From: an uncultured Pelagibacteraceae bacterium | GTDB taxonomy: Bacteria; Pseudomonadota; Alphaproteobacteria; Pelagibacterales; Pelagibacteraceae | DNA length: 24,414 nucleotides | Assembly (NCBI GenBank): GCA_902572155.1 | Contig: CACGET010000013.1 | Location: 1-24,414 of the forward strand | Direction: 5' to 3' | Part shown: piece after piece, positions 1 through 7,590 of the stretch | Position numbering within the stretch: the first letter of the stretch is position 1 | How the letters are laid out: the number at the start of each line of letters is the position of its first letter | The notes under the pieces: generated by a model | What the model saw: the letters and a program-made list of their open reading frames with translations, nothing else | What the model was told of the DNA's origin: nothing | Databases searched by the model: none | Translations under genes and position numbers: made by a program

Positions 1-204
1 AATATTAAGAAAATTAGCCGAAAAGAAAAAAAATCTCTAAATATATTGTGTAGAGGTGCAGCGATAAGATATCTTCTAACCAGAATTTATGATTACTCAA
101 ATACTCCAAAGACTGCCCTAATTAAAATTAAAGATCCTAATGAATATTATCAAAAATTGATAATTCATAATAATTTAAGATATTATAAAGATTATCTTAT
201 TTAA
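1..204 (+). CDS. thrB: Homoserine kinase ThrB, C-terminal end (5' cut by window edge)
   Basis: Reading frame 1 is open from the first base to the TAA at 202-204 and gives 67 residues, the carboxyl end of a longer protein. The residues LCRGAAIRYLLTRIYDY, followed by NTPKTALIKIKDPNEYY, match the C-terminus of the aminoglycoside-phosphotransferase-fold homoserine kinase ThrB of alphaproteobacteria. That enzyme phosphorylates L-homoserine with ATP, supplying the substrate of threonine synthase. The catalytic region lies outside the window. The stop codon overlaps the rnhA start (TAATG), so the two genes are probably co-transcribed and translationally coupled. ThrC, the next enzyme, is encoded just beyond rnhA on the other strand. 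The assignment rests on the conserved tail and on the known thrB-rnhA neighbourhood. Confidence 0.85.
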   Translation, partial: NIKKISRKEKKSLNILCRGAAIRYLLTRIYDYSNTPKTALIKIKDPNEYYQKLIIHNNLRYYKDYLI

Positions 205-626
205 TGATTAAAATTTATACAGATGGATCTTGTATTGGAAATCCGGGAAATGGTGGTTGGGCAGCAATAATTATAATTGATGAAAAAAAAACTAAAATTA
301 AAGGGAGTAAAAAAAATACAACCAATAATAAAATGGAGCTAATTGCTCCAATTAAAGCCTTAAGTAAAATTCCAAAAGGTAGCAAAGTGCAAGTTTTTAC
401 AGACTCTAAATATGTAAAATCTGGGATTACTGAATGGATCCATAATTGGAAAAAAAATGGTTGGAAAACTGCCAACAAACAACCAGTTAAAAATAAAGAA
501 CTTTGGATAGAATTAGAAAGTTTAACCAATGAGTTTGAAATTAAATGGAACTGGGTAAAAGCGCATTCAACGGATAAATTAAATAATGAGGTAGACTTAA
601 TTGCTAGGGAGGCTGCAAACTCCTAA
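204..626 (+). CDS. rnhA: Ribonuclease HI
   Basis: This is a 140-residue protein of normal length for bacterial RNase HI, which cleaves the RNA strand of RNA-DNA hybrids during replication and R-loop removal. The N-terminal YTDGSCIGNPGNGGWA motif carries the first catalytic aspartate, D7. The other active-site residues are E45 (in NKMEL), D67 (in FTDSKYV), H121 (in VKAHS) and D131 (in NEVDLIA). These correspond to the D10/E48/D70/H124/D134 set of the E. coli enzyme. The basic tryptophan-rich stretch around WKKNGWKTANKQPVKN (residues 82-97) fits the substrate-handle region. The ATG overlaps the thrB stop by one base. The gene ends 18 bp before the convergent thrC end, and I see no hairpin terminator in that gap. 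Confidence 0.97.
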   Translation: MIKIYTDGSCIGNPGNGGWAAIIIIDEKKTKIKGSKKNTTNNKMELIAPIKALSKIPKGSKVQVFTDSKYVKSGITEWIHNWKKNGWKTANKQPVKNKELWIELESLTNEFEIKWNWVKAHSTDKLNNEVDLIAREAANS

Positions 627-644
627 TATGGGGTCAGATAATAG

Positions 645-2024
645 TCAACTTATATATAATTTACTTTTAATAAAACTTTTTACTTCCTGGGTGTTGTTTT
701 TTAATACTTCAAAATTTTCTTCTTTATTCATCACATGTTTTACGGTCTTAGGTAATTTTTCAAATTTATTTATTGCACTATTTGTGGCATCAGGAAATTT
801 ACAAGGATGAGCAGTTGATAAAACCACACAATCATTTAAAGATAATTTTTTAACAACCCCTACTCCAACTGCAGTATGTGGATCTAGTATTATGTTGTTT
901 TCCTCATAATTTTTTTTGATTACTTCTAATGTCTCTTGCTTATTACAACTTTCAGATAAAAAATCATTTTGAATTACTTTCAAATTATTCTTTTCAATTT
1001 GGTAAGAATTTTTTTGAATTTTTTTCATGATTTCTAAGGTCTTTAATGTGTCTAAGTTATTTGTATAATAAATTAATCTTTCAAAATTGCTTGCTAGCTG
1101 AATATCCATACTTGGAGACAAAGTCTCTTTTACTTCTTTTGAGACATAATCCCCTTTGGATATGGCTCTATGTAAAATATCATTTTCATTTGTAGCAACA
1201 ACTAACTTATCAATTGGTAGTCCCATTTTCTTAGCAATATATCCTGCAAAAACATCTCCAAAATTTCCAGTTGGAACTGAGAATGAAACAGGTTTGTCAG
1301 TATTAAGTTTAAAATATGTATAAAAATAATATACCGATTGAGTAATAATTCTTGCCCAGTTTATAGAATTGACACCGGACATATTTATTGATTTTGAAAA
1401 TTCTAAATCAGAAAACATAGTCTTAACTATATTCTGACAGTCATCAAAGTTTCCATTTATTGCAATATTAAAAACATTTTTTTCATCAACAGTAGTCATT
1501 AATTTTCTTTGGACAGATGAGATTCTGTTATGTGGATGAATAACAAAAATATTTAAATTAGATTTTCCTTTAATTGCATCTATCGCTGCAGCACCTGTGT
1601 CTCCAGAGGTTGCAACAACAATATTTATCATTTCATTATTTTTACTTAGATAATATTCATATAAATTTCCAATAAACTGCATAGCAACATCTTTAAAAGC
1701 CAGTGTTGGGCCATGAAATAATTCTAATAATTTGAGTTCTTCAATTTTTGAGATTTTGACAACTTCTTTTTCTCTAAATGTTGAGTACGACTTACTAACT
1801 AAGGAAAATAAGTCTTCTTTTGAAATAAAATCTCCAGTAAATAGATTGATTATTTCAGTAGATAACTGATTATAATTCAAGTTTTTTAATTCTAGTAACT
1901 CCTGTGAACTAAATCTTTTCAGGGATTTTGGCACATAAAGACCCCCATCATCTGCTAGACCTTTTATAAACACTTCTTTAAATGTAAATTCTATTTTGCT
2001 ATTTCTTGTGCTGATATATTTCAT
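645..2024 (-). CDS. thrC: Threonine synthase
   Basis: This 459-residue enzyme is a PLP-dependent fold type II lyase that converts O-phospho-L-homoserine to threonine. The N-terminus (MKYISTRN, then DDGGLYVP at about 25-32) is typical of the proteobacterial long class. The PLP-binding lysine is K111 in GPTLAFKDVAMQF. A substrate/phosphate loop TSGDTGAAA lies near 139-147, and the glycine-rich cofactor-phosphate loop TGNFGD at 252-257. The C-terminus includes DPHTAVGVGV and STAHPCKFPDA, both usual for the family. The ATG sits directly after the stop of the SURF1 gene (no gap), so thrC is the distal gene of the oxidase operon. It converges on the thrB-rnhA transcript, 18 bp apart. No threonine attenuator leader is visible upstream, because the upstream sequence is coding. 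Confidence 0.96.
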   Translation of the reverse strand: MKYISTRNSKIEFTFKEVFIKGLADDGGLYVPKSLKRFSSQELLELKNLNYNQLSTEIINLFTGDFISKEDLFSLVSKSYSTFREKEVVKISKIEELKLLELFHGPTLAFKDVAMQFIGNLYEYYLSKNNEMINIVVATSGDTGAAAIDAIKGKSNLNIFVIHPHNRISSVQRKLMTTVDEKNVFNIAINGNFDDCQNIVKTMFSDLEFSKSINMSGVNSINWARIITQSVYYFYTYFKLNTDKPVSFSVPTGNFGDVFAGYIAKKMGLPIDKLVVATNENDILHRAISKGDYVSKEVKETLSPSMDIQLASNFERLIYYTNNLDTLKTLEIMKKIQKNSYQIEKNNLKVIQNDFLSESCNKQETLEVIKKNYEENNIILDPHTAVGVGVVKKLSLNDCVVLSTAHPCKFPDATNSAINKFEKLPKTVKHVMNKEENFEVLKNNTQEVKSFIKSKLYIS

Positions 2025-2678
2025 TTAATAATTTTTTTTTCTAAAATATAAATATATTATAAGAATTGAAATCGCCATCGAAAACCAAGTAATTGCATAC
2101 TTTTTATGGTTGTTTGAAATATTAGCAGTAATCACTTTGGGTTTTGGGATCTTATATTCTCCATTTAAATATATAATATATCTTGAAAATCTCTTTCCAG
2201 TATAAGAAAAAACATCATCTCTATTTAAAGTAAACCAATAATTTTTTTCAATATCGTTTTCTGGTTTAAATGAATTTGCTTTAGTTTGTAATTTCAATGT
2301 TCCAATTATATTAGTCTCATCAAATAGATTAATTTCTGATTTTTCTTTTTGATCAAAATTTATCCATCCTCTATTGATTAAAAAATTTTCATTATCAATT
2401 ACAATAGGATTAATTACTTCAAATCCAGGATTTCCGTTTTCATTTAAGTTGTATAAATAGATTTGTTTATTAAAGTCAACTTTCCCTGAAGTTTTTATTC
2501 TGAGATAGTTTTTTTTATCTGCTTTAGATAATTCAATAGGAATATTTTCTAAAGAATTTTCAATTTCACTAATTAGATCTAATTTCCAATTTAATCTGTA
2601 TAACTGCCATGCCCCTAGAGATAAGAGTATTAGAATAATAAAATATACAAAAACAGAAAATAAAAACTTATTCTTCAA
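2025..2678 (-). CDS. SURF1-family cytochrome c oxidase assembly protein
   Basis: This is a 217-residue membrane protein with the SURF1 layout: one N-terminal transmembrane helix (about residues 4-24, followed by LGAWQLYRLNWK), a periplasmic loop, and a second helix near the C-terminus (about 193-211). The loop contains GKVDFNKQIYLYN, GFEVINPIV, INRGWI and IIGTLKLQ, which resemble conserved SURF1 blocks. SURF1 (Shy1/CtaJ) helps insert or retain heme a in subunit I. The start appears to be TTG at 2676-2678: no in-frame ATG lies near it, and an in-frame stop occurs two codons upstream, so translation cannot start earlier. It begins 10 bp after the ctaE stop and abuts thrC with no gap. The family call is confident; the start codon is inferred. 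Confidence 0.92.
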   Translation of the reverse strand: MKNKFLFSVFVYFIILILLSLGAWQLYRLNWKLDLISEIENSLENIPIELSKADKKNYLRIKTSGKVDFNKQIYLYNLNENGNPGFEVINPIVIDNENFLINRGWINFDQKEKSEINLFDETNIIGTLKLQTKANSFKPENDIEKNYWFTLNRDDVFSYTGKRFSRYIIYLNGEYKIPKPKVITANISNNHKKYAITWFSMAISILIIYLYFRKKNY

Positions 2679-2688
2679 TTTTTAAAAA

Positions 2689-3477
2689 TTAACTTCCCCA
2701 AATATATATGGCTGCAAATAAAAATAACCAAACAACATCGACGAAATGCCAATACCATGCTGCAGCTTCAAATCCAAAATGATGATCTTTATTAAAATGT
2801 CCTAACTTACCTCTCCATAAACATACTGCTAAAAATATAGTTCCAACAACCACATGAAAACCATGAAAGCCTGTAGCCATATAAAAGACAGCCCCATAAA
2901 TATGACCAGAATAATCAAATGTTGCATGATGATATTCATAAGCCTGAAGCAAAGTAAAACCAAAACCCAAAATAACTGTTAGTGTTAAACCTTGAATAAA
3001 GCTTTTTCTATCATTTTCTAATAACGCATGATGAGACCAAGTTACTGTTGTTCCTGATAACAACAATATCAATGTGTTTATTAATGGAATGTCCCAAGGG
3101 TCAAAAGTTTCTATATCTTTTGGTGGCCAAACATTTCCAACAAACTCGTTTGGAAATAAACTAATATCAAAGTAAGCCCAAAACCATGCTACAAAAAACA
3201 TTACTTCTGAAGCTATAAATAGCGTCATTCCATATCGGTGATGTATTTGTACGACTGGGGTGTGGTGTCCTTGATGTTCAGCCTCTATTACAACGTCTCT
3301 AAACCACATATATGCACCATAAATGACTAAAGCTAAACCCAAATACATTCCCCACGATACATCATTATGCATGTAATAAATCGATCCAATTGCCAATACA
3401 AGGCATGAAAATGAGACATAGATTGGCCAAGGACTAGGGTCTACTAAGTGATAATCGTGTTTTTTTTCAGCTGACAT
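2689..3477 (-). CDS. ctaE: Cytochrome c oxidase subunit III
   Basis: This 262-residue hydrophobic protein has the seven-helix pattern of aa3-type oxidase subunit III. The N-terminus HDYHLVDPSPWPIY is diagnostic. E91, in the ASEVMFFVAWFWAYF segment, corresponds to the conserved glutamate on helix III. Other landmarks are TVTWSHHALL, LGFGFTLLQAYEYHHA, FYMATGFHGFHVVVGT and the C-terminal AAAWYWHFVDVVWLFLF. Subunit III binds lipids and stabilises the catalytic subunit I against turnover-linked inactivation; it carries no redox centre. The gene begins 8 bp after the ctaG stop and ends 10 bp before the SURF1 start. Order ctaG-ctaE-surf1 is common in alphaproteobacteria. Confidence 0.98.
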   Translation of the reverse strand: MSAEKKHDYHLVDPSPWPIYVSFSCLVLAIGSIYYMHNDVSWGMYLGLALVIYGAYMWFRDVVIEAEHQGHHTPVVQIHHRYGMTLFIASEVMFFVAWFWAYFDISLFPNEFVGNVWPPKDIETFDPWDIPLINTLILLLSGTTVTWSHHALLENDRKSFIQGLTLTVILGFGFTLLQAYEYHHATFDYSGHIYGAVFYMATGFHGFHVVVGTIFLAVCLWRGKLGHFNKDHHFGFEAAAWYWHFVDVVWLFLFAAIYIWGS

Positions 3478-3485
3478 ATTTCTGA

Positions 3486-4019
3486 TTATGATTGTTTATA
3501 ATAATCTGTCGAGAAAAAAGTATATGACATAGTTACATCTTTAAGATTTTTAGTGCTTGGATCATTAACCAACTCTGGATCCAAATAAAAAGTCATAACG
3601 TAAGTTGCTTTCTCACCAGCTTTTAGCTCTTGTTTTTCAAAACAAAAACATCCTAATTTACTATAATATTTTCCAAAACTTGCAGGAGAAACATTAAAGC
3701 TAGCTACTCCATATGTTGTTTCATTACTATAATTTTCTACTTCAAATTCTATTTTATTTACTTGCCCAATTTTAACGTCAATTACATTTGATTTAGCTTT
3801 AAAATCCCATGTAAGATTGTTTACATTGGTGTCAAATCTAACGCTAATTATTTTATCTAAAACAATTTTTGGAGCTTCTTTAGATACTTGTGTAGTCCCA
3901 CCAAAACCAGTAATTCGACAAAACACATCATACAGGGGAACAGCAGCAAAAGATAATCCAAGCATTAGAAAAAATACACCAGCTAACAAAATTGGAGTTA
4001 AAGTTTTTTTTTTAATCAT
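3486..4019 (-). CDS. ctaG: Cytochrome c oxidase assembly factor CtaG (Cox11 family, CuB insertion)
   Basis: This 177-residue protein has a single N-terminal membrane anchor (about residues 8-26) and a periplasmic Cox11 domain. Its three copper-related cysteines are visible: C34 in PLYDVFCRITGFGGTT, and C124 and C126 in LGCFCFEKQ. Cox11/CtaG delivers copper to the CuB site of subunit I. The DPELVNDP and YTFF blocks near the C-terminus also fit. The start ATG overlaps the stop of the 41-aa ORF upstream (ATGA arrangement), so the two are probably translationally coupled. This is the Cox11-type CtaG of proteobacteria, not the unrelated Bacillus protein of the same name. Confidence 0.97.
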   Translation of the reverse strand: MIKKKTLTPILLAGVFFLMLGLSFAAVPLYDVFCRITGFGGTTQVSKEAPKIVLDKIISVRFDTNVNNLTWDFKAKSNVIDVKIGQVNKIEFEVENYSNETTYGVASFNVSPASFGKYYSKLGCFCFEKQELKAGEKATYVMTFYLDPELVNDPSTKNLKDVTMSYTFFSTDYYKQS

Positions 4020-4141
4020 ATCTGTCTATCAAATACTCCCACATTATATAAAGTAAAAATAAATAAAAAAATCATAAATGCTATGATTGTAAACGCAGTT
4101 AAAATATTTTTTTTTCTAGTTTTTTTGTCAGGTTTTATCAT
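4016..4141 (-). CDS. 41-aa single-pass membrane protein between ctaB and ctaG
   Basis: A short open frame on the minus strand starts with ATG at 4139-4141 and stops with TGA at 4016-4018. It encodes 41 residues: a basic head (MIKPDKKTRKKNIL), one strongly hydrophobic helix of about 20 residues, and a short tail ending NVGVFDRQI. Both ends overlap a neighbour in the ATGA style: its start overlaps the ctaB stop and its stop overlaps the ctaG start. It fills what would otherwise be the only large gap in the operon. Similar tiny ORFs, sometimes labelled CoxF, occur at this position in other alphaproteobacterial oxidase operons. A role in oxidase assembly or as a small subunit is therefore plausible, but this is inference from position; no catalytic motif is present. 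Confidence 0.8.
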   Translation of the reverse strand: MIKPDKKTRKKNILTAFTIIAFMIFLFIFTLYNVGVFDRQI

Positions 4142-5049
4142 AAAATTTTATCTATTAAAAAAAGGACAAATATCAAAAATAAATACAAAATTGAATAACC
4201 AAATATTGATTTAGCTTTTTTGGGCTCAAATTTATTTTTTTTAAAATTGTAAAGTTCAAAACATAAAAAATTATAATATACAGTTAGGACTAAAGAAGGA
4301 ATTAAAAAGATTAAACTAACAAAACCAATTGCAAAAGGTAAAATAATAACTGGAACCATAATCAATGAATAAATAAGTATATTTAATTTTGTATTTTGAA
4401 TTCCATTTGTTAATGGAAGCATAGGGATTTTTGCTTTTTTATAATCATCTGATTTGTACAAACTTAATGCCCAAAAATGAGATGGCGTCCAAAAGAAAAT
4501 TATTAAAAAAAATGTTAAAGGTTCAAAAGAAAGAGAATTAGTAGCTATTGTCCATCCAATAACCGGTGGTAAGGCGCCTGAAGCACCGCCAATTACTATA
4601 TTTTGTGGAGTTTTTCTCTTTAGCCAAACTGTATAAACTAAAACATAAAATAGAATCGTGAATAATAATAAGCCAGCTGATAATCTGTTTGCAAAATAAT
4701 CAAGAGCTATTACAGAAAATATAGATAATGTTATACCGAAAATAAGTGCTTGATTTTTATTTACTTTGCCGATTGGTATTGGTCTAAGACAGGTTCTTGT
4801 CATTAAGGCATCTAAATCTGACTCGTACCACATGTTTAATGCTCCAGCAGCTCCCGCACCAATTGATACTAATATAATTCCAATTATTGCATCTTTAGTA
4901 GCAATGATATTGGGTGCCATCAGTAATCCTACAGCACATGTAAAGATAACTAACGACATTACTCTTGGCTTCATAAGCTTGAAGAGCTCAGAAAAATCAA
5001 AAACTTCTTCTTGACTTAAATTTCTATTTTTTACCTTAGACTTAATCAT
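4138..5049 (-). CDS. ctaB: Protoheme IX farnesyltransferase (heme O synthase)
   Basis: This 303-residue polytopic protein belongs to the UbiA prenyltransferase superfamily. It attaches a farnesyl group to heme B to give heme O, the precursor of heme A needed by this oxidase. The first prenyl-diphosphate/Mg site is NMWYESDLDALMTRT (from N72, with D78 and D80). The second polar loop lies at SLYKSDDYKKAKIPMLP. LMKPRVMSLVIFT near residue 25 and WTPSHFWALSLY are typical of CyoE/CtaB/COX10 and separate it from the UbiA protein encoded at 11540. The start is 29 bp downstream of the ctaD stop; the stop overlaps the 41-aa ORF start. Heme A synthase (CtaA) is not in this window. Confidence 0.96.
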   Translation of the reverse strand: MIKSKVKNRNLSQEEVFDFSELFKLMKPRVMSLVIFTCAVGLLMAPNIIATKDAIIGIILVSIGAGAAGALNMWYESDLDALMTRTCLRPIPIGKVNKNQALIFGITLSIFSVIALDYFANRLSAGLLLFTILFYVLVYTVWLKRKTPQNIVIGGASGALPPVIGWTIATNSLSFEPLTFFLIIFFWTPSHFWALSLYKSDDYKKAKIPMLPLTNGIQNTKLNILIYSLIMVPVIILPFAIGFVSLIFLIPSLVLTVYYNFLCFELYNFKKNKFEPKKAKSIFGYSILYLFLIFVLFLIDKIL

Positions 5050-5078
5050 TTTTTTTTTAATCTAAAAAATCTAAATTA

Positions 5079-6713
5079 TTAACTAGTAGATTTTTCAATA
5101 CCCTCATCATCTTCAAACTTTGGTAGTTCTTCAAAAGTGTGAAAATTAGGTGGTGATGGTACAGTCCATTCTAGTGTTGTAGCACCTTCTCCCCAAGGAT
5201 TTTGTTCTGCAGCTTTTTTCTTATAAAAAGCATAAATTAAATTTGCAAAAAATACTACAAGACCAATAACAGATATGTATGATCCTATTGATGATATATA
5301 GTTCCATCCAGCAAATGCATCTGGATAATCAGCATAACGCCTTGGCATTCCTGCTAATCCTAAAAAGTGTTGTGGAAAGAATACTAGATTTACACCAATA
5401 AAAGTTAACCAAAAGTGTAGTTGACCTAAAAATTCAGAATATTTATAACCAGTCATTTTTTCAAACCAATAATAAAAACCTGCAAAGATTGCAAAAACAG
5501 CACCTAAAGACAACACATAGTGAAAGTGTGCAACAACATAGTATGTGTCGTGCATTGCTGTATCTACACCTGCATTGGCAAGAACAACACCTGTTACACC
5601 ACCTACAGTAAATAAAAATATAAATCCTAGCGCCCAAACCATTGGTGTTTTAAATGAAATAGATCCACCCCACATAGTAGCAATCCAAGAAAATATTTTT
5701 ATACCCGTTGGAACTGCAATGATCATTGTAGCAGCTAAAAAATAAGCTTTAGTATCTGTACTTAAACCTACAGTATACATGTGGTGTGCCCATACAACAA
5801 ATCCTACTACCCCAATAGCAACCATAGCATAAGCCATTCCCAAATAACCAAAAACTGGTTTCTTAGAAAATGTTGAAACAATATGACTAATCATTCCAAA
5901 ACCTGGTAAAATTAAAATATAAACTTCCGGATGGCCAAAGAACCAAAATAAATGTTGAAATAGAACTGGATCTCCACCAGTTTGTGCATCAAAGAAGGCT
6001 GTACCAAAATTCCGGTCAGTTAAAAGCATGGTAATTGCTCCTGCTAGCACTGGTAATGACAACAATAATAAAAATGCCGTTACTAGTATTGACCAAGCAA
6101 ATAAAGGCATTTTATGCAATGTCATACCAGGAGTTCTCATATTTAAAATTGTAGTGATAAAATTGACAGCTCCTAAGATTGACGAAGCACCTGCTAAGTG
6201 TAAACTTAGAATTGCAAAGTCCATTGCAGGTCCAGGTTGGCCTGCTTTAGAAGATAGTGGAGGATAAATTGTCCAACCACCACCTACACCTGTTTGTCCA
6301 GGAGGACCATCCATAAAAATTGAAAGTATTAATAAAATAAATGAAGTAGGTAATAACCAAAAAGAAATATTATTCATTCTTGGAAATGCCATGTCTGGTG
6401 CACCAATCATAATTGGAACAAACCAATTTCCAAAACCACCAATCATAGCTGGCATCACCATGAAGAAAATCATAATCAATCCATGGCCAGTTACTAAAAC
6501 ATTATATAAATGATAATTGCCTCCTAATATCCCATCACCAGGATGCATCAATTCCATTCTCATTAGAACAGAAAATGCTGTCCCTATTACACCTGCAACA
6601 ATAGCAAATATCAAATACATTGTTCCAATGTCTTTATGGTTTGTGGAATAAGCCCAACGCTTCCAACCTGATGGTGTGTGATGATCGTCGTGAGATGCGG
6701 TTTGTGTATACAT
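5079..6713 (-). CDS. ctaD: Cytochrome c oxidase subunit I (aa3-type)
   Basis: This 544-residue, 12-helix protein is the catalytic subunit that reduces O2 to water and pumps protons. Metal ligands are all present: H77 and H398 for heme a, H396 for heme a3, and H261, H310 and H311 for CuB. Y265 in GHPEVY is the residue cross-linked to a CuB histidine in the family. Proton-path residues are also intact: D107 in GAPDMAFPRMNN, E263 in GHPEVY and K339 in PTGIKIFSW. This is the A1-type heme-copper oxidase signature. The C-terminal tail (PNFHTFEELPKF) matches alphaproteobacterial homologues. The gene starts one base after the ctaC stop. Nothing in the sequence suggests loss of activity or of pumping. 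Confidence 0.99.
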   Translation of the reverse strand: MYTQTASHDDHHTPSGWKRWAYSTNHKDIGTMYLIFAIVAGVIGTAFSVLMRMELMHPGDGILGGNYHLYNVLVTGHGLIMIFFMVMPAMIGGFGNWFVPIMIGAPDMAFPRMNNISFWLLPTSFILLILSIFMDGPPGQTGVGGGWTIYPPLSSKAGQPGPAMDFAILSLHLAGASSILGAVNFITTILNMRTPGMTLHKMPLFAWSILVTAFLLLLSLPVLAGAITMLLTDRNFGTAFFDAQTGGDPVLFQHLFWFFGHPEVYILILPGFGMISHIVSTFSKKPVFGYLGMAYAMVAIGVVGFVVWAHHMYTVGLSTDTKAYFLAATMIIAVPTGIKIFSWIATMWGGSISFKTPMVWALGFIFLFTVGGVTGVVLANAGVDTAMHDTYYVVAHFHYVLSLGAVFAIFAGFYYWFEKMTGYKYSEFLGQLHFWLTFIGVNLVFFPQHFLGLAGMPRRYADYPDAFAGWNYISSIGSYISVIGLVVFFANLIYAFYKKKAAEQNPWGEGATTLEWTVPSPPNFHTFEELPKFEDDEGIEKSTS

Positions 6714-6714
6714 A

Positions 6715-7530
6715 TTATTTACTTGCTAGTTTTTTAAATTGATCTTTTTCTATAATTTCTTTTGCAAATTCTATTTTCGCACCCATTAACCAATCTTTAT
6801 AATCTTCCTCTGAAACTACTCTAACAGTAATCGGCATAAAAGCATGTTTAATTCCACAAAGTTCTGAACATTGACCATAATAAGTTCCAATCTTTTCGGC
6901 TTTAAACCAAGTTTCGTTAATTCTTCCTGGTACTGCGTCTCTTTTTACTCCAAAAGATGGTAGTGCCCAGGCATGCAATACATCGTTTGCAGTAATCAAT
7001 ACTTTTATCACTTTATTTACTGGAACAACTACTTCATTATCTACAGCTAACAATCTTGGCTGATTTTCTCTAAGATCTTCTTCTTCAATCATATAAGACT
7101 CAAAAATTATATTCTCATCTGGATACTCATATCCCCAATACCATTGGTAACCTATGGCCTTAACAGTAACATCAGCTTTTGGAATTGTATCTTGTTTATA
7201 CAAAATTTTAAATGATGGAACCGCCATTACAATAAGAATTAAACATGGAATTAATGTCCATAATATTTCAACAGTAACGTTATGTGTTGTTGTTGATGGA
7301 TTAGGATTTTTAGAAGCTCTAAATCTAATACATGCATAAACCATTAGGAATAAAACGAATACGCTAATAGCAATTATTATTGGCAATAAAAGATTGTTGT
7401 GAAAGTTAACAATATCTCTCATTCCATCTGATGCAGGGTTTTGAAAACCTAACTGCCAGTCTTTGGGCTGATTAGCAAAAGCACTTGAAGTGATAAATAT
7501 AGATGTAAATATATATAAAATTTTATTCAT
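6715..7530 (-). CDS. ctaC: Cytochrome c oxidase subunit II
   Basis: This 271-residue protein begins with a Sec-type signal peptide (MNKILYIFTSIFITSSAFA, likely cut near residue 19). Two transmembrane helices (about 48-68 and 88-107) and a periplasmic cupredoxin domain follow. The aromatic stretch GYQWYWGYEYP (127-137) is the electron-entry region. The CuA ligands are all visible: H186, C221, E223, C225, H229 and M232, in the CSELCGIKHAFM motif. It accepts electrons from cytochrome c and passes them to heme a in CtaD. There is no fused cytochrome c domain. It is the first gene of the oxidase operon, 60 bp downstream of rsmE on the same strand, and this 60-bp spacer is the largest in the window. 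Confidence 0.99.
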   Translation of the reverse strand: MNKILYIFTSIFITSSAFANQPKDWQLGFQNPASDGMRDIVNFHNNLLLPIIIAISVFVLFLMVYACIRFRASKNPNPSTTTHNVTVEILWTLIPCLILIVMAVPSFKILYKQDTIPKADVTVKAIGYQWYWGYEYPDENIIFESYMIEEEDLRENQPRLLAVDNEVVVPVNKVIKVLITANDVLHAWALPSFGVKRDAVPGRINETWFKAEKIGTYYGQCSELCGIKHAFMPITVRVVSEEDYKDWLMGAKIEFAKEIIEKDQFKKLASK

Positions 7531-7590
7531 TTTTTAACACTATATAGATTGTCTTTTAAAAAATTACACTTTAGTTTTCGCGACAAAATA
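7531..7590 (-). promoter_or_regulatory. Probable promoter/leader region of the oxidase operon
   Basis: This is the longest non-coding stretch in the window (60 bp), lying between the rsmE stop and the ctaC start. On the minus strand a CTATATAG stretch (plus-strand positions 7539-7548) could serve as a -10 box, with A/T-rich sequence above it. I cannot identify a convincing -35 element at proper spacing. The call rests mainly on position before a major respiratory operon. Transcription could also read through from rsmE. Confidence 0.35.

Noticed and set aside
215..529. 104-aa open frame on the minus strand
   Set aside because: It lies wholly antisense to rnhA, whose catalytic residues are all intact, and is a by-product of A/T-rich composition.
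627..644. Possible terminator between rnhA and thrC
   Set aside because: No inverted repeat or T-run can be seen in the 18-bp gap.
601..810. 69-aa frame on the plus strand after rnhA
   Set aside because: It is antisense to the 3' end of thrC and has no recognisable domain.
4138..5049. ctaB as a second UbiA-type ubiquinone gene
   Set aside because: The motif NMWYESDLDALMTRT and the position in the oxidase operon fit heme O synthase, while the gene at 11540 fits the 4-hydroxybenzoate enzyme.
5545..6267. Two plus-strand frames opposite ctaD
   Set aside because: They are antisense shadows of a highly conserved subunit I gene.
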